From Ruminococcus sp. YRD2003 (GTDB lineage: Bacteria; Bacillota; Clostridia; Oscillospirales; Ruminococcaceae): a stretch of 46,718 nucleotides of DNA. Under the pieces are notes generated by a model, which ran no database searches, had not been told where the DNA came from, and saw only the letters and a list, made by a program, of their open reading frames with translations. The stretch's first letter is position 1. Every line of letters begins with the position of its first letter. Positions 26,406 through 33,535 of this stretch are shown here, one piece after another. Both the position numbers and the translations under genes were made by a program. The stretch spans positions 1 to 46,718 of the forward strand of contig FNZT01000019.1 of the NCBI GenBank assembly GCA_900109435.1, in the 5' to 3' direction.

Positions 26406-26409
26406 CGAT
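26385..26409. repeat. Right recombination site of the invertible segment
   Basis: TTCGCAAAA, overlap GACTGTG, TTTAACGAT. The 7-bp overlap is the exact reverse complement of that in the left site, as inversion requires. The recombinase stop codon (26403-26405) lies within it. Confidence 0.85.
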
Positions 26410-26629
26410 GAAAAGAGCGAGATCATTAAGGCTGCAACTATGGGAGTACCATTTGTGTAAAACTAACAAATGAAGCATTATCTACTCTCCTATAGACATA
26501 CAAGCTATACAATAATAACGCACATTTTGTAAGAAAAAATCGAAAAAAACAGTTTTTAAGACTGCAAAAGTAAGGCTGCAAAAACGCGGTATATTGCAGC
26601 ATATCTCACTAAGATGACCTTCCACCTGT

Positions 26630-26659
26630 ATTATATCACATATCAGGTGAAAAAATCAA
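26630..26659 (-). promoter_or_regulatory. Leftward promoter resembling the invertible promoter
   Basis: On the minus strand TTGATT (26659-26654), 18 bp, TATAAT (26635-26630). Its spacer contains TCACCTGAT and ends in GTGA, similar to the spacer of the promoter at 25235-25263. It points away from the operon and, after inversion, would read into the recombinase gene. The rest of 26410-26669 holds no gene and no good rightward promoter. Confidence 0.55.
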
Positions 26660-26669
26660 GGCGGTAATT

Positions 26670-27614
26670 ATGGAAAACGTTTTTGAATTCTACGACTCTG
26701 TAAAAGAACAAGAAGTTGAATGGCTTTGGTATCCATATATCCCTTACGGAAAGCTGACGCTGCTTGAAGGAGATCCAGGCGAGGGAAAATCGACCTTTAT
26801 GCTTCATATTGCGGCTCTTATTACCAGAGGTCAGGATATGCCTGACGGATTCAAGGTTGAGAATCCAGAATATGTTATTTATCAATGCAACGAAGATGAT
26901 GTAGCTGATACTATAAAACCTAGGCTCAAGTCTGCTGGTGCTGACTGTTCTAAGGTAGCATATATAATAGACGATAACAGCAGCCTCACGCTAAACGATC
27001 AGCGAATAACGCAGGTATTAGAGGAAACTCATGCAAGACTCCTAATTCTTGATCCTTTTCAATCTTTTTTGATTCAGGACGGAGATCTGCACAGCGTTGG
27101 CAGAATGAGAACTACTCTTGGTAATTTGGCTGTTATAGCATCAAGATACCGTTGTGCAGTGGTGCTGATAGGTCACATGAATAAGTCTGCAACAGGAAAA
27201 AGCTTATATCGTGGACTCGGAAGTATTGATATAGCAGCTATTGCCAGAAGCGTATTAATGGTAACTCGTGATGACGACGATCCTGAAATCCGATATATGA
27301 TACCGATCAAATCAAGCCTTGCTCCCGAAGGTTCTGAAGTTGCTTTCAGGATGAATAGAGCAATCGGATTTCAATGGCTGAAGAACAAGAATAAAAATCA
27401 TAAAAAGCATCTTAAAAAGAGCGATGTTGCAGAAATCCTAACCAATATGCTTGAATATGGCGAGCTCACCAGCGGCGTTATAATTCAGAAGATCCAAGAT
27501 CTTGGAGTCTCAGAACGAACACTATACACTCTCAAAAAGGAACTTGGAATCAAATCGTTCCGTAGAAAAGGAGTCTGGTATTGGCAGCTCCCTATTGCAG
27601 ATGAGAGCAATTAA
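26670..27614 (+). CDS. RecA-fold (AAA_25/RepA-like) ATPase
   Basis: A 314-residue protein. It opens with LWYPYIPYGKLTLLEGDPGEGKSTFMLHIAAL (Walker A GDPGEGKS), then VIYQCNEDDVADTIKPRL, Walker B RLLILDPFQSFL, CAVVLIGHMNKSATGKSLYRGLGSIDIAAIARSVL, typical of RepA/DnaB-like hexameric helicase ATPases of plasmids and phages. A C-terminal winged-helix-like tail (LTNMLEYGELTSGVIIQKIQ) follows. AAGGCGG precedes the ATG. It is the first gene of a run of seven genes closely spaced or overlapping on the + strand. A replication or DNA-loading role is likely. Confidence 0.8.
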   Translation: MENVFEFYDSVKEQEVEWLWYPYIPYGKLTLLEGDPGEGKSTFMLHIAALITRGQDMPDGFKVENPEYVIYQCNEDDVADTIKPRLKSAGADCSKVAYIIDDNSSLTLNDQRITQVLEETHARLLILDPFQSFLIQDGDLHSVGRMRTTLGNLAVIASRYRCAVVLIGHMNKSATGKSLYRGLGSIDIAAIARSVLMVTRDDDDPEIRYMIPIKSSLAPEGSEVAFRMNRAIGFQWLKNKNKNHKKHLKKSDVAEILTNMLEYGELTSGVIIQKIQDLGVSERTLYTLKKELGIKSFRRKGVWYWQLPIADESN

Positions 27615-27645
27615 GCCATTAGTAATCATTTTAAGGGGTAATACA

Positions 27646-28353
27646 ATGAATAATGATGAAATGATGATCGTAGGAGAAATAGAAGATAAAGCTGAATATG
27701 ATAATGACGGTATAATTCAGCTTGATGATAATAATCAGAATATTTTTCGCCGGCATATTATTGACGATCCGCGAAGGAAGCAGCTTGTAAAGCACCGGTT
27801 ATGGCTAGAAAGCATCCAGCACGAGTATCCTATGCCATATATACCGTATAAAATCGGTGTATACATACGATATTATAACCAGACCAAATATGATGATTAC
27901 CTGGAGAAGCATATACAACAGTTTACAGATGATATTTCTTTGTCTCCTAAGTGGACGCTTGTGGACTTCTATATTGATAACGGTGCCAAAGCTCCAAGAA
28001 TGGAGAATGCAAAAGAATGGTGTCGGCTTGTAAATGATTGTTTTTCGGGAAAAGTTGACCTTATTGTAACACAGAAGCTTGGAAATGTGTGTAGCGATCC
28101 TGATGAAATATCATTTCTCGCTCGGATACTTGCAACTCAGAAGCATCCGGTTGGTATGTATTTTATTTCCGAGGATATATTCACATTAGCTTCATATTAT
28201 AGAGATGATCTCAGCGATAGGTCAATGATACCTGCAGGTATTGAGCCTCTTCCAGATGATGAGCTGGATACATTATTGTTTTCAGATGGACTCAAAAACG
28301 AGCAGAATATTCAAAACGTATTAATACAGGTTGGTGGTGGACATAATGCCTGA
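27646..28353 (+). CDS. Resolvase-fold protein lacking catalytic residues
   Basis: A 235-residue protein with the outline of a serine recombinase N-terminal domain: KIGVYIRYYNQTKYDDYLEKHIQQF aligns with the usual I-x-Y-x-R-V-S strand, WTLVDFYIDNGAKAPRMENAKEWCRLVNDCF with D-E-G-x-S-G, and VDLIVTQKLGNVCSDPDE with V-K-x-x-S-R-F-x-R. The nucleophile Ser is replaced (IRYYN) and the S-R-F-A-R motif is lost (KLGNVCSD), so it should be inactive. No DNA-binding recombinase domain follows. It overlaps the active recombinase gene by 8 nt. It probably dimerises with, and regulates, that enzyme. Confidence 0.7.
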   Translation: MNNDEMMIVGEIEDKAEYDNDGIIQLDDNNQNIFRRHIIDDPRRKQLVKHRLWLESIQHEYPMPYIPYKIGVYIRYYNQTKYDDYLEKHIQQFTDDISLSPKWTLVDFYIDNGAKAPRMENAKEWCRLVNDCFSGKVDLIVTQKLGNVCSDPDEISFLARILATQKHPVGMYFISEDIFTLASYYRDDLSDRSMIPAGIEPLPDDELDTLLFSDGLKNEQNIQNVLIQVGGGHNA

Positions 28354-30202
28354 AATGACTAAGCAACAGCAAAGAGAGCGCGTTAAAAGAAGAGTCGGTT
28401 CTGCTGATACTTCCAATCATACATATTATCCCGAAAAAGAAAACAATCAATATGTGAAAACAGATGCGTTTCAGCTTGTAGGGATATATGCAAGAGTATC
28501 TACGGATAATCCAGCTCAGACATCTTCCTTCGAGCTTCAACAGAAATACTATGAAGATATGGTAAGCAGAAATCCCAACTGGAAACTTGTCAAAATCTAT
28601 TCTGATGAAGGAAAATCAGGAACTACTATACAGCAACGGCCGGGATTCCAAGAGATGATAGATGACGCCGTACATGAAAAGCTTCATTTGATAATAGTTA
28701 AGAATATATCCAGATTTGCCCGAAACACAGTTGAATGTCTCAGTACTCTAAGAAAGTTGAGAGCTAAAAAAGTCGGAGTATACTTCGAATCCGAAGGCAT
28801 ATATTCTTTGAATAGTGACAGCCATATAGCTCTTTCAACTTCTGCTAACCTTGCTGAGCATGAAAGCCGCTTGAGAAGCCGAAGTATGGAAACATCACTG
28901 AGAATGAGACTGGATCATGGGCTACCGCTAACGCCCGAACTCTTAGGTTTTGTTAAGAACGAAGACGGGAAATTGGTCGTTAATCAGGATACGAGGAATA
29001 TTCCAAAGCTTATGTTCTTTATGTACCTCTACGGCTATTCTACCCAGCAGATAGCGGATATCCTTATTAAGCTATCAAAGAGAAGTTATCTTGGCAACAT
29101 AAAGTGGACAGCTTCCGGAGTAGCGCGGACGCTTAGAAACGAGCGATACTGCGGCGATGTACTGACAAGAAAACGGTTTAAGGAATTCGCACCGGATGTT
29201 GACAAACAGAAAACATTCAAGAATACCGGGGAAAAACCTCAGAGTTATTATAAAGACGATCATCAGCGGATAATCTCACATGATGATTTTATAGCTGTTC
29301 AGCGTATTATGAATAACGCAAGATTCGGAGGGACTTCGTTATTACCTGAGCTCAGAGTTATTCCTGAAGGATTACTCAAGGGCTTTGTGATAGTTCATCC
29401 TAAGTGGGGCAGCTTTACAAAGGAAGATTACATCAATGCTTGTAAAGGCGTTGATACAGACAACTATCCCAACGTAACTGAGGCAGCCGGAGAAGCCGAT
29501 ACGTTCGACCTTAGGGGGTATGAAATCGCTGATTTTAAGTTGTTCGACGATCAGAATATACCTGCGGTCACATTGGGACAGAAAGAAATAAGGTTCAATC
29601 AGACCTGTATTAGTAATATGTCTTCGGGTAATTATGTGGAATTATTGATACATCCGCTGAAAAAAGAACTGGCTATACGCCCGACAACTTATAATAACCG
29701 GTATGCAGTACAATGGTCGAAAGGGAGCAAGAAGAACGGTGAAACAAGAGGGATAGCTTGTAAAGCTTTTATCGATACTCTGTTTGAGATCATGGGGTGG
29801 AATATAGAGTACAGATATAAGCTCTACGGATGTATTTACCATGATGAGAAGGATTGTGCCGGTATCTTTAGTAACATGGATTCCAGTATCCTTATTAACA
29901 AGGAAGAATACCTCTCAAATAATGTTATGGCAACTTCAGAAAAGCTGCTTGGAGTTACTGGGAAATGCGTAAGGGCTGTATCAGGTAACTTCGCCAACAA
30001 CTTCGGGCAGGAATACTATATAGAAAAAACTCGAAGAGAATTATTTGAATTAACAAAAGAACAATGGCAGACAAGAATCGAAGGTCAGATGTGTTCCGCA
30101 GGCGAGAAGCTCAATGTTACGCCATACGAGGAACTAAGAGGTTTTATAAAACAAGAATTAGGAGAATTATTCGAGGAGGAAGATGTAAATGAATGCAGTT
30201 GA
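28346..30202 (+). CDS. Serine recombinase with novel C-terminal domain
   Basis: A 618-residue protein. The catalytic domain begins near residue 45: LVGIYARVSTDNPAQTSSFE (nucleophile Ser), SDEGKSGTTIQQRPGF, IIVKNISRFARNT (intact Arg). A Recombinase domain follows (LLGFVKNEDGKLV ... LYGYSTQQIADIL ... ARTLRNERYCGDVL). Instead of the usual zinc ribbon and coiled coil it has about 200 residues of another domain (IRFNQTCISNMSSGNYVELLIHPLKKELAIRP ... FIDTLFEIMGWNIEYRYKLYG) that recurs in the next two genes. Start ATG 28346 overlaps the upstream gene. It may resolve multimers or invert DNA rather than integrate. Confidence 0.82.
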   Translation: MPEMTKQQQRERVKRRVGSADTSNHTYYPEKENNQYVKTDAFQLVGIYARVSTDNPAQTSSFELQQKYYEDMVSRNPNWKLVKIYSDEGKSGTTIQQRPGFQEMIDDAVHEKLHLIIVKNISRFARNTVECLSTLRKLRAKKVGVYFESEGIYSLNSDSHIALSTSANLAEHESRLRSRSMETSLRMRLDHGLPLTPELLGFVKNEDGKLVVNQDTRNIPKLMFFMYLYGYSTQQIADILIKLSKRSYLGNIKWTASGVARTLRNERYCGDVLTRKRFKEFAPDVDKQKTFKNTGEKPQSYYKDDHQRIISHDDFIAVQRIMNNARFGGTSLLPELRVIPEGLLKGFVIVHPKWGSFTKEDYINACKGVDTDNYPNVTEAAGEADTFDLRGYEIADFKLFDDQNIPAVTLGQKEIRFNQTCISNMSSGNYVELLIHPLKKELAIRPTTYNNRYAVQWSKGSKKNGETRGIACKAFIDTLFEIMGWNIEYRYKLYGCIYHDEKDCAGIFSNMDSSILINKEEYLSNNVMATSEKLLGVTGKCVRAVSGNFANNFGQEYYIEKTRRELFELTKEQWQTRIEGQMCSAGEKLNVTPYEELRGFIKQELGELFEEEDVNECS

Positions 30203-30905
30203 AGATATTCAGAAGGCAGTTATTGCTGACGGTCAGATTCAGCTTGGCTTCTCAACTAATGATGAAGAGACTGATCTGTATAACTATGAAATGGTGAGCG
30301 GTGAATTCTTTGCACAAATCAAAGAGCCAGCCTTTACTATCAATGTTAATAAGGTATATGTAAATACTGCTGCAGTACGATTATTGCCTAAAGTAGATCA
30401 TGTTAAGTTTATGATAAACCGAGATGAGAAAAAACTGGTAATCAAACCGTGCAGCGATATGGATATTCAAGGCTATAATTGGGCAAAAGAAAAAGAGGGC
30501 AAGCGATATCCTTCCCATAGAACTGGAGAACCATTTGTTCAGAGTCTATGTATGCTTATGAATTGGAATCCACAGTTCCGATATAAGATAAGCGGAAAGA
30601 AGAATAGAGCCAAAGGTGACGGAGAGGAAATCCTTGTATTCGACCTAACATCATTTAAATGCTTTGAAAAAGAGATCTCTGAAGACGGAAAAATCAGTAA
30701 AAGACCTGTATTCCCACCAGGATGGAATGGAACGTTCGGTCCTAAGTATGGCGAATCAAATCGTACACTTCAGGTTAATACTTTTGACGGATATACTGTT
30801 TTCTCGCTCAAAGGGAAAGAGAATACTGCTGAAACAAGTGCTGCCTCTTCCAATGAAACAGCGTCTCCACAGATGACAGAGGGACAAGAAAATGTGCTTG
30901 AATGA
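30189..30905 (+). CDS. Stand-alone paralogue of the recombinase C-terminal domain
   Basis: A 238-residue protein. INVNKVYVNTAAVRLLPKVDHVKFMINRDEKKLVIKP and FVQSLCMLMNWNPQFRYKISGKK align with two segments of the C-terminal domain of the serine recombinase just upstream (beta strands ending in L-x-I-x-P, and the motif M-x-W-N-x-x-x-R-Y-K). The tail is Ser/Thr-rich and probably disordered. AGGAGG lies 10 nt before the ATG, which overlaps the recombinase gene. Not a family I can name; it may bind DNA or the recombinase. Confidence 0.65.
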   Translation: MNAVEDIQKAVIADGQIQLGFSTNDEETDLYNYEMVSGEFFAQIKEPAFTINVNKVYVNTAAVRLLPKVDHVKFMINRDEKKLVIKPCSDMDIQGYNWAKEKEGKRYPSHRTGEPFVQSLCMLMNWNPQFRYKISGKKNRAKGDGEEILVFDLTSFKCFEKEISEDGKISKRPVFPPGWNGTFGPKYGESNRTLQVNTFDGYTVFSLKGKENTAETSAASSNETASPQMTEGQENVLE

Positions 30906-31278
30906 TTCAGATAATGGAAATACATTAACAATACTTGTAAACACAAAGTATTCGAGGATAACAGTACATAAAAGCACTTTGATCGCTTTGGGACTTCCTT
31001 CTTTTATTCAATTGGGATACAATGCAAGCCAAAGAAGATTAATGCTCTTTGGTACACACAAACCGGCGCAGAATACTATAAGGGTTGTGCTTAAGCATAA
31101 TAGCTTCTGCTATATTCACAGTAGAAGCTTTATGACGGGATTGATGAGCGTAAGCAAGACTATTAATAAAGAGGGTACATATTTGTTGAAGGGAGAGATG
31201 AATAGACAGCTATCAGCAGCCTATTTCTCTCTTGACAATGCTGAAAGAGTGCTTGAGTCTACTAATAGAGGTAATTGA
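30892..31278 (+). CDS. Second small paralogue of the same domain
   Basis: A 128-residue protein. ITVHKSTLIALGLPSFIQLGYNASQRRLMLFG corresponds to the strand-rich half of the domain in the two preceding proteins, and CYIHSRSFMTGLMSVSKTINKEGTYLLKGEM to the second motif. The similarity is visible by pattern, not computed. It overlaps the upstream gene by 14 nt, and its stop lies one base before the next start. The three consecutive copies suggest tandem duplication and specialisation, perhaps into subunits of one complex. Confidence 0.6.
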   Translation: MCLNDSDNGNTLTILVNTKYSRITVHKSTLIALGLPSFIQLGYNASQRRLMLFGTHKPAQNTIRVVLKHNSFCYIHSRSFMTGLMSVSKTINKEGTYLLKGEMNRQLSAAYFSLDNAERVLESTNRGN

Positions 31279-31279
31279 A

Positions 31280-32212
31280 ATGAAAAGGCTTTTACATACT
31301 GATCCTGAGTTGATACGTTTATCTATACCTATTTCTCAGGAAGAAATGAAAAAACTTGAATCAAATCTTATTGAAAACGGCTGTCTTGAGCCAATAGTCA
31401 TATGGAACGGAGTCATACTGGACGGACATAAAAGATACAGAATATGTGTTGAGGAAAACATTGATTTTGAAATAAACGATATGAAATTTGAGGATATCAA
31501 TGAAGCTACCATATGGATCTGTTCACATCGTATCAGTCAATACAGTAGGAAGTCGACACCATATCAATATCTTATTGGAAAGTGGTATGCTATTCAGAAA
31601 TTAGTGAATTATGAAAAGAGAAAGCGAAGCGGATATATTTCATTTTCTCGGGAATATGTTAAAAAGACAGATGAAACCTATTATCATTACGGTCATACGT
31701 CTATTAGTATGGGAAAAGAGTTAGGGATGAATCGCTCAACAATTGAAAAATATCGTAGATTATCTGAGTCTATGGATAGAATTGATATGATAGAACCGAA
31801 GCTGTTTCAAGCCATTTTAAGCGGTGACGTTGAATTTAGTCAAAATGAAATAATCCGTATGATGAGATATGATAACAAAACCATAAGCATGTTAAGGCAT
31901 GAATTTGTTGATCGTAAAGATGTAAAGATGAGAGCTTATGGGAATAGAAAACACAGGAATAAAGTGGTTAATTCGAATGAAGAAGGCAACAATGAGATTA
32001 CTCTTACTATGGGAATAAAACAGATGCCGAAATTCGATCCTGATATGTCATTGAGAGGATTAACTTTAACGATCCCAATGTGGATCTCAGCCATGGAAAG
32101 AGCACAACAGCAAACAGATATGAGTATTGCAACAGAAGATGCAAAGCTTCAGCTTGGTGAAATGTTGATAAGGCTCGATGATAAGATACAAGATGTATTG
32201 GAGGTATTGTAA
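31280..32212 (+). CDS. ParB-like nucleoid/partition-type protein
   Basis: A 310-residue protein. A ParB N-terminal-like domain: IRLSIPISQEEMKKLESNLIENGCLEPIVIWNGVILDGHKRYRICVEENI, with G-H-K-R-Y in place of the usual G-x-R-R. A helix-turn-helix region follows (ISMGKELGMNRSTIEKYRRLSESM). No parA gene is adjacent; the RecA-fold ATPase at 26670 could be a partner. The ATG follows the previous stop immediately, with GAGG as ribosome site, and its own stop overlaps the next start. Could be partition, plasmid-like maintenance or a CTP-dependent clamp. Confidence 0.75.
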   Translation: MKRLLHTDPELIRLSIPISQEEMKKLESNLIENGCLEPIVIWNGVILDGHKRYRICVEENIDFEINDMKFEDINEATIWICSHRISQYSRKSTPYQYLIGKWYAIQKLVNYEKRKRSGYISFSREYVKKTDETYYHYGHTSISMGKELGMNRSTIEKYRRLSESMDRIDMIEPKLFQAILSGDVEFSQNEIIRMMRYDNKTISMLRHEFVDRKDVKMRAYGNRKHRNKVVNSNEEGNNEITLTMGIKQMPKFDPDMSLRGLTLTIPMWISAMERAQQQTDMSIATEDAKLQLGEMLIRLDDKIQDVLEVL

Positions 32213-33051
32213 TGATTGATGGAGGTATATTATCGGAACAGCAGAAAAAATGCATTCCTGAAGTATCATTTGAGCTTATACCTATACGAAATCTTGTATC
32301 AAACCAAGACTATCAGCGCGCTCTCTCAGAAAAACACATCAGAGACGCGTTGGAAGAGTTTGATGTTTATCAGCTTAATCCGGTGAAGGTAAGTAGGCGT
32401 GATGGTGTAAACTATGTATTTGATGGTCAGCATACTATCGAAATCGTTGCTGCAGCATCCGGAAGCCGTGATACTCCCGTATGGTGCATGATATATGACG
32501 ACCTTAAGTATAAGGAAGAAGCTCACATATTTGCAGATCAACAGAAGCATGTTAGAACTTTGCTGCCATTCGAAACATTTTCGGCTCATTTAGAGGCTGG
32601 TGATGATAAGCAAATGATAATAGACACTACAGTCAAGTCGTATGGATTAAAAGTAGCAGGCAAAAGACTTCCTAACACGATATGTGCAATCGGTACGTTA
32701 GAAAGAATATATGACAAATATGGTATAAACGTTCTTGATACTGTATTAAGATTAGCTGTTGGTGCTTGGGAAGGTGAAACTAATTCATTATCTGGTTCAA
32801 TACTTATGGGAATAGCCAAAATAATAGTATCCTATGGCGATGAACTGAAAGAAGATATTTTTGTTGATCATGTTGGAAGTGTATCAGTGAAGTCCATAGT
32901 AAGAACAGCAAAGGAAAGAAGCCCAGGAGCTTTAGGATATGCCGAAGCAATTGTATTGGCGTATAATAATAAAAATAAGCAAAAATTGGCGTTGCGAGCT
33001 CTTCATGGCGGTAAATTCGTTGTAAACGATCCAAATGACTATGGAGATTAA
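32212..33051 (+). CDS. ParB/sulfiredoxin-fold protein (DUF6551-like)
   Basis: A 279-residue protein. SFELIPIRNLVSNQDYQRALSEKHIRDALEEFDVYQLNPVKVSRRDGVNYVFDGQHTIEIVAAA is a ParB-nuclease-like fold with a D-G-Q-H-T motif instead of G-x-x-R. HIFADQQKHVRTLLPFETFSAHLEAGD follows, as in phage and plasmid proteins of this type. GGAGG precedes ATG 32212, which overlaps the previous stop (TAATG). Last gene of the operon. Activity as nuclease or as nucleotide-dependent DNA binder cannot be told from sequence. Confidence 0.7.
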   Translation: MIDGGILSEQQKKCIPEVSFELIPIRNLVSNQDYQRALSEKHIRDALEEFDVYQLNPVKVSRRDGVNYVFDGQHTIEIVAAASGSRDTPVWCMIYDDLKYKEEAHIFADQQKHVRTLLPFETFSAHLEAGDDKQMIIDTTVKSYGLKVAGKRLPNTICAIGTLERIYDKYGINVLDTVLRLAVGAWEGETNSLSGSILMGIAKIIVSYGDELKEDIFVDHVGSVSVKSIVRTAKERSPGALGYAEAIVLAYNNKNKQKLALRALHGGKFVVNDPNDYGD

Positions 33052-33168
33052 TTAAGGAAGCGAAACATTGAATAAGAAACTCGATAGATAGAGCCTCTGA
33101 AAAAAAGTCTGCAAAAAATCAGTCAACTGTGATAAAATAGAATTAATATCACAGGAGGCTGATTTTTT

Positions 33169-33303
33169 ATGGCAAGAAGAAAAAGAGAACCAATGAGCGA
33201 GGGCAAGAAGAACATCATAGGAATGCTGCTTGAGGAATACGACATCAAGTCGGCTAAGGAGAGTCAATCCCAAATTCTGTGTAAACGAAAAATAGTGCAA
33301 TAA
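33169..33303 (+). pseudogene. IS256-family transposase remnant
   Basis: A 44-codon frame begins MARRKREPMSEGKKNIIGML and continues LEEYDIKSA, the N-terminus of an IS256-type transposase as known from Ruminococcus, then departs into KESQSQILCKRKIVQ. The departure matches a transposon right-end-like sequence (AATCCCAAATTCTGTG near 33266-33281), so the element's interior appears deleted. A ribosome site ACAGGAGG precedes the ATG. Confidence 0.65.
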
Positions 33304-33465
33304 AAGAGTATATGATGAGACCGATTGTGAAAGCAGTCGATCTTATCTGCATACTGTACTTCATGGTCGTTTTCCCTTTCTGGTTTTATTATTTATATTC
33401 TACCAGTTTTTTGGGTGTTTGTCGACTGCTCTTTCAGTATAACACTTCATAATATGAGATTTCTA

Positions 33466-33494
33466 TTGATTTTAGGGCTATATTGTGTTATACT
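33466..33494 (+). promoter_or_regulatory. Promoter of the ATPase/HNH pair
   Basis: TTGATT (33466-33471), 17 bp, TATACT (33489-33494), 42 nt before the start codon. The region 33304-33465 holds nothing else I recognise. Confidence 0.7.
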
Positions 33495-33535
33495 TAGTAC
33501 ATAATAAATGAAATAACAAGTGGAGTGGTAATAAA

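Larger units (their letters stand above)
25188..26409. other. Putative invertible DNA segment with its own tyrosine recombinase and promoter
   Basis: The segment is bounded by inverted recombination sites, contains the tyrosine recombinase gene, and has just inside its left end a full-consensus promoter directed outward. Inversion would leave the recombinase reading frame intact; owing to the single mismatch between sites, it could change the C-terminus by replacing the stop after KDCV with LRKTV and a stop. It would also redirect the promoter from the XRE repressor side to the operon at 26670. The inversion itself is inferred. Confidence 0.7.
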
